Positions 1 to 4,006 of a stretch of 7,264 nucleotides of DNA are shown here, in pieces. Position 1 is the stretch's first letter. The number at the start of each line of letters is the position of its first letter. The stretch covers positions 1 through 7,264 of the forward strand of contig JALOLN010000099.1 of assembly GCA_025455945.1 (NCBI GenBank), given 5' to 3'. The position numbers and the translations under genes are program-made. Under the pieces are notes generated by a model. That model had not been told where the DNA came from, made no database searches, and saw only the letters and a program-made list of their open reading frames with translations. Source of the DNA: Actinomycetes bacterium (lineage in GTDB: Bacteria; Actinomycetota; Actinomycetes; Prado026).

Positions 1-1
1 C

Positions 2-295
2 GCCGGGCCCCCGACCGCAGCGGGCGGCCCGGCCCAGGAGCTGGCCCGGGCCGCGGTCGCCGAGGCGGTCGCCGCCGCCGTGCAGCACGCGGTGGCCCGC
101 AACGCCCAGCAGATCGTCGCCGCCGAGAAGGCGGTCACCCAACGGCGGCTGCGGGCCATCGAGGACCGCTGGATCCCGCGGCTGGAGCGGGCGCTCGAGC
201 GGGTCGAGGTCGAGCTGGAGGAGTTCGAGCGCGCGGACGGCGTCCGGCTGCGCCGGGCCGCCTCCCGCCGTGAGCAGCCGGAGGCGGTCCCGTGA
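2..295 (+). CDS. V/A-type ATP synthase subunit D, C-terminal part (5' end outside window)
   Basis: The reading frame is open from the left edge and ends at TGA 293-295, giving 97 residues. Subunit D forms the central stalk of the V/A-type rotary ATPase at the membrane and couples the catalytic A/B head to the membrane ring. The visible part is charged and helical, as expected for the C-terminal stalk helix. The key match is the segment reading RRLRAIEDRWIPRLERALE and then EEFERADGVRLRR. It follows the family pattern of RRVNALE, then a proline followed by RLE, then a charged stretch ending in FRLKR. The last ten or so residues (REQPEAVP) are an unremarkable tail. The gene overlaps the next one by 4 bases (GTGA), so the two are probably co-transcribed. 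The family call rests on this short C-terminal match. The symbols ntpD and atpD are both used for it, and atpD is ambiguous with the F-type beta subunit. Confidence 0.75.
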   Translation, partial: AGPPTAAGGPAQELARAAVAEAVAAAVQHAVARNAQQIVAAEKAVTQRRLRAIEDRWIPRLERALERVEVELEEFERADGVRLRRAASRREQPEAVP

Positions 296-747
296 TCACG
301 CGCATCCTCGTCGCGGTCGACGACTCCCCCGCCGGGCTGGCGGCCAGCCGGCTCGCCATCGAGGCCGCCGCGGCCCACCGGGCCACGTTGCGCGTCGTCA
401 CTGTGGTCACCGACGGCATCCTCGAGCTGGCCATCGCCGCCTCCCGGCCCGCGCCGGGGCTGCACGAGCGGCGGGTCACGTCCGGGCTGGCCTTCCTGCA
501 GCACGTGGCGCGGGCCGCTGAGCAGGCCGGGGTCCCGTTCGAGCTGCGCCAGCTCGAGGCGGACGACGTCGCGGTGGCGGTCCTCGACGAGGCCCGGGCC
601 TGGCGCGCGGACCTCGTGGTCATCGGCCGCTCCCGGCGGCACCACCCCGGGGACCCGTACATCGGCTCCGACGCCCGGCAGGTGCTGGAGTTCGCCGAGC
701 AGCCGGTGCTCGTCGCCCCGCCACCGAACCGCGGCTCCCGGGGCTAG
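292..747 (+). CDS. Universal stress protein (UspA family), degenerate nucleotide loop
   Basis: The protein has 151 residues, a normal length for a single-domain UspA-type protein of the cytoplasm. The GTG start at 292 lies 7 bases after a GGAGG (280-284) and overlaps the previous stop codon. The N-terminus, ILVAVDDSPAG (residues 5-15), is the typical first beta strand with the conserved Asp10. Residues 108-138 carry the family's C-terminal pattern: LVVIGRSR, a loop, GSD (125-127), then a helix and QPVLVAPP. In ATP-binding members the loop reads G-2x-G-9x-G(S/T). Here the second glycine is replaced by arginine (R115) and the loop is altered (HHPGDPYIGS), so ATP binding is doubtful. Overlap with the V-type ATPase gene suggests a shared transcript and perhaps a role in energy or ion stress, which is inference. 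The stop codon TAG (745-747) overlaps the stop of the convergent gene. Confidence 0.88.
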   Translation: MITRILVAVDDSPAGLAASRLAIEAAAAHRATLRVVTVVTDGILELAIAASRPAPGLHERRVTSGLAFLQHVARAAEQAGVPFELRQLEADDVAVAVLDEARAWRADLVVIGRSRRHHPGDPYIGSDARQVLEFAEQPVLVAPPPNRGSRG

Positions 748-764
748 GAGCGCTCCCCCGCGGT
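728..764. terminator. Possible bidirectional hairpin at convergent gene ends
   Basis: ACCGCGG (728-734) pairs perfectly with CCGCGGT (758-764). Inside it, CTCC (735-738) can pair with GGAG (747-750), and GGAGCGCTCC (747-756) is itself a 10-base palindrome. The structure sits over the two overlapping stop codons, where a terminator serving both strands would be useful. There is no T-tract on either side, so this is not a classical intrinsic terminator, and GC-rich DNA forms such pairings often by chance. Confidence 0.35.
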
Positions 765-953
765 CGGCTTCGGCGGCTTGGCCGGCCCGAACGCGCCCCA
801 CAGCGCGCCCAGCACGGCCCCGCCGGCGACCACGCCGACGAGCGGCCACAGGCTGGACAGGGCCAGCACGCTGGTGCTCACGAGCAGCAGCCCGACGCCG
901 AGACCGAGCACCAGCCCGAGCAGCATCCCCAGCCAGCCGTGCCGCGCGCTCAT
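744..953 (-). CDS. Small two-helix membrane protein, function unknown
   Basis: This 69-residue protein starts at ATG (953 on the minus strand), 5 bases after a full AGGAGGT (959-965), one of the best ribosome binding sites in the window. The start overlaps the stop of the upstream secreted-protein gene by 4 bases (ATGA), so the two are translationally coupled. Residues about 6-31 form a glycine-rich hydrophobic helix (LLGLVLGLGVGLLLV) and residues about 35-55 form a second (WPLVGVVAGGAVLGALWGAF). A short basic and proline-rich tail follows (AKPPKPTAGERS). The pattern fits an integral membrane hairpin with both ends probably on the cytoplasmic side. I do not recognise a family. The coupling suggests it acts with the preceding exported protein, perhaps as a membrane partner, which is inference. 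A longer open frame extends upstream to 1556, but it only shadows the neighbouring gene. Confidence 0.72.
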   Translation of the reverse strand: MSARHGWLGMLLGLVLGLGVGLLLVSTSVLALSSLWPLVGVVAGGAVLGALWGAFGPAKPPKPTAGERS

Positions 954-1549
954 GCCGCACCTCCTGCTGCGTCGGCCAGCCGGCGCGGTCGGACGGCGGC
1001 TAGGCCAAGCAGCCCGGCCCCGGTGAGGACCAGCCCGGCGACGCCGTTGGCGCTGGTCCAGGGGTTGCCCTCGACCTCGACCCAGACGTCGCCGGTGCAC
1101 GAACCGCCCTGCCCGGTGACCGTGGCCTGGGCGAGGACCGTCCCGGTGACCGAGACCGGCAGGTAGTCGGCGACGTCCACGGTCCCGCTCGCCGTCGTCA
1201 CCTTGCCGCTGTTGGCGCTGCCGCCCGAGGCGACCTCCTGGCCGGCCACGGTCACCGTCCAGGTGTGGTCGGTGATGACGGCGGCGCTGGCACCGTCGTA
1301 GGTCAGCGTCCCGGCCGGGTCGATCCGCAGCGGCGCGTCGGACGACGCGGCGATCCCGGCGGCCGTGTCCAGGACGCCCAGCGGGGTGCCGGCCGCGTCC
1401 GCCGTCCGCACCGTCCCGGCGCAGCCGGCGGTGCCCCCGACGGTCACCCCTGCGGGCTCGGGCTCCGCCGCCGCCGCGGGCAGGGCCACCAGGGCCGGCG
1501 CTGCGGCGAGCAGGCCACAGGCAGCCAGCCGACCGAACCTCGTGATCAC
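950..1549 (-). CDS. Exported, C-terminally membrane-anchored protein, function unknown
   Basis: The protein has 199 residues. The GTG start (1549 on the minus strand) is preceded by GGAGGT (1555-1560) with a 5-base spacer, which fixes the start. Residues 1-28 look like a Sec signal peptide: R4 and R7, a hydrophobic core (AACGLLAAAPALVALP), and a likely cleavage after AAAA at 28. The mature part (29-165) is rich in Thr, Val, Gly and Ala with alternating strands, suggesting a beta-sandwich. It has only two cysteines, C43 and C151, which could form a disulfide. Residues about 169-186 form a hydrophobic helix (GVAGLVLTGAGLLGLAAV) followed by RPRR, a stop-transfer pattern, so the product is probably tethered outside the cell. 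It resembles an LPXTG protein's tail but has no LPXTG motif. It lies 33 bases downstream of the PHP gene and overlaps the small membrane gene. I do not know a named family. Confidence 0.75.
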   Translation of the reverse strand: MITRFGRLAACGLLAAAPALVALPAAAAEPEPAGVTVGGTAGCAGTVRTADAAGTPLGVLDTAAGIAASSDAPLRIDPAGTLTYDGASAAVITDHTWTVTVAGQEVASGGSANSGKVTTASGTVDVADYLPVSVTGTVLAQATVTGQGGSCTGDVWVEVEGNPWTSANGVAGLVLTGAGLLGLAAVRPRRLADAAGGAA

Positions 1550-1579
1550 GTCGCACCTCCAGGTCCGTCCGTGATCACC
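1541..1579. repeat. Pair of GTGATCAC palindromes at the start of the exported-protein gene
   Basis: GTGATCAC occurs at 1542-1549, covering the start codon of the exported-protein gene, and again at 1571-1578, just after the stop codon of the PHP gene. Centres are 29 bases apart, close to three helical turns. The same octamer is at 292-299 over the start of the stress protein gene. Two of the three copies encode the same N-terminal Met-Ile-Thr, so a coding coincidence is possible. An operator role is only a suggestion. Confidence 0.3.
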
Positions 1580-1582
1580 ACG

Positions 1583-2614
1583 CTACGCCCGCCGCGACGC
1601 CCAGGCCCGCACCTGGTCGGCCGGCCAGGTCGTCACCACGGCCGTGGGCTCGGCCCCGCACTCGACCGCGCGGGCGCAGCCGTACGGCAGCCAGTCGAGC
1701 TGGCCCGGTGCGTGCGCGTCGGTGTCGATCGCGAGCAGGCACCCGGCGCCGACGGCCAGCCGCAGCAGCGCCCGCGGCGGGTCGAGCCGCTCGGGCCGGC
1801 AGTTCACCTCCACGGCGACGTCGAACCGCCGGCAGGCGGCGAAGACCAGCTCGGCGTCGAACTGCGACGGCGCCCGCCCTCGGCCGACGACGAGCCGGCC
1901 CGTGCAGTGCCCCAGCACGTCGACGTTCGGGTTGGCCACCGCGGTGACCAGCCGCCGGGTCATCTCCGGTGCGGGCATCCGCAGCACCGAGTGCACCGAG
2001 GCGACGACGACGTCGAGCTCGGCGAGCAGGTCCGCGTCCTGGTCCAGCGACCCGTCGGGGAGGATGTCGACCTCGATCCCGGTGAGGATCCGAAACGGCG
2101 CCAGCTCGACGTTGACCCGCCGCACCAGGTCCAGCTGCTCGCGCAGCCGCTCCGCGGTCAGCCCGCGGGCCACGCGCAGCCGGGGCGAATGGTCGGTGAG
2201 CGCGACGTACTCGTGCCCGAGGGCCTGCGCGGTTCGGGCCATCTCGGCCACCGGCGACCCGCCGTCCGACCAGTCGGAGTGGACGTGCAGGTCACCGCGC
2301 AGCGCCGCCCGCAGCGCCTCCCCGCCGGTCGCCACCGGCCGCCGGGCCGCCTCCTCCAGCGGCTCGAGGTAGCCCGGCCGGCGGCCGGTCGCGGCCTCGG
2401 CGACCACCCGGGCCGTGACCGGGCCGATGCCCGGCAGGTCACCGAGCGTCCCGGTTGCGACGCGCTCGGCAAGCGCGGCGTCGCTGAGCCCGTCGAGGAC
2501 TGCGGCGGCGCCGCGGAAGGCCCGCACCCGGTGCGTCTCGGCGCCCTCCCGCTCGAGCAGGAACGCGATCCGTCGCAACGCAGCGAGGGCCGCTGTCCGC
2601 CCGGATGCCGTCAC
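1583..2614 (-). CDS. PHP-domain phosphoesterase with PolX-like helix-hairpin-helix N-terminus
   Basis: The protein has 343 residues. Residues 1-90 resemble the N-terminal helix-hairpin-helix domain of bacterial family X polymerases: LLEREGAETHRVRAFRGAA (19-37), then the hairpin LGDLPGIGPVTARVV (57-71). Residues about 105-340 are a PHP metal-dependent hydrolase domain. Its metal-binding motifs are all present: GDLHVHSDWSDG (H110, H112, D117), LTDHS (H142), GIEVDIL (E181), VVASVHS (H208), VLGHCTGR (H236) and DTDAH (D299, H301). The PolX palm and thumb that would normally separate the two parts are missing, so it cannot be a polymerase. It is probably a cytoplasmic, three-metal phosphoesterase or nuclease, substrate unknown. 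Histidinol-phosphatase is a common but weakly founded label for such proteins. The start is GTG with no Shine-Dalgarno, but a -10-like TAGCGT ends 6 bases before it, fitting a leaderless transcript. The stop is TAG at 1583-1585. Confidence 0.88.
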   Translation of the reverse strand: MTASGRTAALAALRRIAFLLEREGAETHRVRAFRGAAAVLDGLSDAALAERVATGTLGDLPGIGPVTARVVAEAATGRRPGYLEPLEEAARRPVATGGEALRAALRGDLHVHSDWSDGGSPVAEMARTAQALGHEYVALTDHSPRLRVARGLTAERLREQLDLVRRVNVELAPFRILTGIEVDILPDGSLDQDADLLAELDVVVASVHSVLRMPAPEMTRRLVTAVANPNVDVLGHCTGRLVVGRGRAPSQFDAELVFAACRRFDVAVEVNCRPERLDPPRALLRLAVGAGCLLAIDTDAHAPGQLDWLPYGCARAVECGAEPTAVVTTWPADQVRAWASRRA

Positions 2615-2626
2615 ACCGGCACGCTA
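2615..2626 (-). promoter_or_regulatory. -10-like hexamer for leaderless transcription of the PHP gene
   Basis: On the minus strand TAGCGT (2626 to 2621) matches the actinobacterial TANNNT pattern. Six bases later comes the GTG start codon at 2614, the spacing expected if transcription begins at the first base of the codon. No Shine-Dalgarno lies before the GTG, which supports this. No clear -35 box is visible. Confidence 0.45.
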
Positions 2627-2653
2627 CGGCGTCCGCCGACCCCCGTCCCCCTC

Positions 2654-2714
2654 GTTGATCATCGGCCAACCGGGGTTCTGCGCGGCGGTTGAGCCCGAAC
2701 AGCCGATGATCAAC
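2654..2714. repeat. Perfect 13-base inverted repeat in the divergent intergenic region
   Basis: GTTGATCATCGGC (2654-2666) is the exact reverse complement of GCCGATGATCAAC (2702-2714), with 35 bases between. An inner pair, CAACC (2667-2671) with GGTTG (2687-2691), continues the stem directly from the left arm, so a 61-base nested hairpin or cruciform could form. The element is roughly central between the two divergent starts. Its arms are relatively AT-rich for this genome. It could be a regulator site, or a copy of a dispersed palindromic repeat. I recall TTGATCA-type palindromes recurring between genes in Geodermatophilaceae but cannot verify that here. A terminator role is unlikely because both flanking genes point away from it. 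Confidence 0.8.
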
Positions 2715-2735
2715 ACTTGTCGGGGTCCCACAACG
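2715..2735. promoter_or_regulatory. Candidate FasR operator upstream of fasR
   Basis: This is an imperfect palindrome: left arm ACTTGTCGG (2715-2723), spacer GGT, right arm CCCACAACG (2727-2735). TTGT pairs with ACAA, and GG pairs with CC. It has the same 9-3-9 layout as the site at 3921-3941, and 13 of 18 arm bases are identical between the two. It directly abuts the right arm of the 13-base inverted repeat. Its centre is about 40 bases before the fasR start codon, overlapping the expected -35 region, which would suit an activator or autoregulator. Confidence 0.5.
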
Positions 2736-2752
2736 GACCGGCCGGCTGGCCC

Positions 2753-2764
2753 TACGCTGCCGCC
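2753..2764 (+). promoter_or_regulatory. -10-like hexamer for leaderless transcription of fasR
   Basis: TACGCT (2753-2758) matches TANNNT and is followed by 6 bases and then ATG at 2765, so transcription may start at the A of the start codon. There is no Shine-Dalgarno before this ATG. The expected -35 region (about 2730-2735) has no TTGACA-like sequence but is covered by the right arm of the candidate operator. Confidence 0.45.
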
Positions 2765-3928
2765 ATGTCACGGCGCCGGGTGGCCACCGTCCGCCGGCTG
2801 GAGCGCGCCGTCGGGCGGCTCGCCACCGACGCGATCCAGCGGATGGACGAGGCGCTGCCCTGGTACCGCGCGATGCCGCCGGAGGAGCGGTCCTGGGTGG
2901 GCCTGGTCGCGCAGGCCGGGATCGCGGCCTTCCTCGAGTGGTTCCGCCGCCCCGGCACGCAGCTGGCCATCACCGCCGACGTCTTCGGCACCGCCCCCCG
3001 GGAGCTCGCCCGGGCGGTGTCGCTGCAGCAGACCGTCGAGATGATCCGGCTGACGATCGCCGTCGTCGAGGAGCAGGTCGACGAGCTGGCCGCCCCCGGC
3101 GAGGAGCAGCTGCTGCGCGAGTGCGTGCTGCGCTACTCACGCGAGATCGCCTTCGCCGCCGCGCAGGTGTACGCGCAGGCCGCCGAGGCCCGCGGCGCGT
3201 GGGACGCCCGGCTCGAGGCCCTCGTCGTCGACGCCGTGCTGCGCGGCGAGGTCGACGAGGGGATCCGCTCGCGGGCGTCGGCGCTGGGCTGGGGCCAGCA
3301 GGGCGGCGTCGCGGTGGTCGTGGGGCTGGTCCGCGACGACCCGCCGGACCTCGTCGCGGACGGCGTCCAGCGCTGTGCCCGCAGCGCGGGGCTCGACGTC
3401 ATCAGCGCCGTCCAGGGGGACCTGCTGGCCGTGGCCGCGGACGGCGTCGCCGACCCGCTCGGCGTCGCCACGGCGCTGGCCGGGCAGTTCGCACCGGGCC
3501 CAGTCGTCGTCGGCCCCGTCGTCGCCGACCTCACCGCGGCTGCGGGCTCGGCGGAGGAGGCGATGGCCGGGCTGCGGGCGGCGGCCGCCTGGCCGGGCGC
3601 GCCGCGTCCCGTCACGGCCGAGGCGCTGCTGCCCGAGCGGGCCCTGGACGGCGACCGGCGGGCCCGCGACCAGCTGGTGTCCCGCGGGTACGCGACCCTG
3701 CAGGCGGCCGGCGGGGACCTGCTCGAGACGCTGGCCGCGCTCGGCGAGGGCTCCGGCTCCATCGAAGGCGCCGCGCGCACCCTCTTCGTGCACCCCAACA
3801 CCGTGCGGTACCGGCTGCGTCGGGTCGTCGATCTGACCGGCTTCGTCCCGACCGACCCCCGGGACGCGTTCGCCCTGCGCCTTGCCGGTGCGCTCGGGCG
3901 CCTGGCCGACGCGGCCGCCGCGTTGTAG
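2765..3928 (+). CDS. fasR: FasR-type PucR-family regulator of fatty-acid synthesis genes
   Basis: The protein has 387 residues. Residues 320-376 form the PucR-type C-terminal helix-turn-helix, with SIEGAARTLFVHPNTVRYRLRRV (332-354) as recognition region and DPRDAFALRLA (364-374) closing the domain. Residues about 38-150 (RSWVGLVAQAGIAAFLEWF, TADVFGTAPREL, VSLQQTVEMIR, REIAFAAAQVYAQAAEARGAWDARLE) closely resemble the Streptomyces FasR (SCO2386) N-terminal domain as I remember it. The middle (about 180-285) is the variable effector-domain region. The Mycobacterium tuberculosis counterpart by position is Rv2242, next to fabD. FasR is reported to activate the fabD-fabH-acpP-fabF operon in Streptomyces coelicolor. 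ATG 2765 is preferred because the conserved start follows and a -10 hexamer is ideally placed. An in-frame TTG at 2717 would add 16 residues. The stop TAG lies inside the operator-like palindrome before fabD. The upstream neighbour is a PHP gene rather than aceE, which precedes Rv2242. Confidence 0.9.
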   Translation: MSRRRVATVRRLERAVGRLATDAIQRMDEALPWYRAMPPEERSWVGLVAQAGIAAFLEWFRRPGTQLAITADVFGTAPRELARAVSLQQTVEMIRLTIAVVEEQVDELAAPGEEQLLRECVLRYSREIAFAAAQVYAQAAEARGAWDARLEALVVDAVLRGEVDEGIRSRASALGWGQQGGVAVVVGLVRDDPPDLVADGVQRCARSAGLDVISAVQGDLLAVAADGVADPLGVATALAGQFAPGPVVVGPVVADLTAAAGSAEEAMAGLRAAAAWPGAPRPVTAEALLPERALDGDRRARDQLVSRGYATLQAAGGDLLETLAALGEGSGSIEGAARTLFVHPNTVRYRLRRVVDLTGFVPTDPRDAFALRLAGALGRLADAAAAL

Positions 3929-3941
3929 GAAACCTCCAACG
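3921..3941. promoter_or_regulatory. Candidate FasR operator overlapping the fasR stop codon, upstream of fabD
   Basis: Left arm CGTTGTAGG (3921-3929), spacer AAA, right arm CCTCCAACG (3933-3941); 8 of 9 arm positions pair, with one mismatch. It covers the fasR stop codon TAG (3926-3928) and lies at the head of the 78-base fasR-fabD gap, where the fab operon promoter should be. The left half-site read in reverse, CCTACAACG, matches the right half of the fasR-promoter site, CCCACAACG, at 8 of 9 positions. I could not find a convincing -10 box downstream; GATCCT (3951-3956) is the nearest weak candidate. Confidence 0.55.
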
Positions 3942-4006
3942 TTGCCCCTGGATCCTGGTCCGCGTCGACACCGGGTGGCATGCCCGGCGTCGGCCACGGT
4001 GGTCGG

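Noticed and set aside
1517..1549. Possible lipoprotein signal (LAAC at residues 8-11) in the exported protein
   Set aside because: The hydrophobic core follows rather than precedes the cysteine, so it does not fit a lipobox. An ordinary signal peptide cut near residue 28 is better.
954..1556. Upstream extension of the small membrane protein frame to 270 codons
   Set aside because: The extension lies in a second frame of the exported-protein gene and is Arg/Gly-rich junk. An AGGAGGT five bases before ATG 953 marks the real start.
1265..2692. A 475-codon open frame on the plus strand opposite the PHP and exported-protein genes
   Set aside because: The product is rich in Arg, Pro, Gly and Gln with no family features, while the opposite strand encodes a full set of PHP metal-binding motifs.
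3971..3987. CCGGG / CCCGG hairpin just before fabD as a regulator or terminator
   Set aside because: The stem is only five G/C pairs, common by chance in this composition, and has no T-tract or matching context.
3980..4006. ATG 3980 as the fabD start
   Set aside because: It adds nine residues not present in FabD homologues as I recall them and has no ribosome binding site. GTG 4007 aligns exactly with known starts. It cannot be fully excluded.
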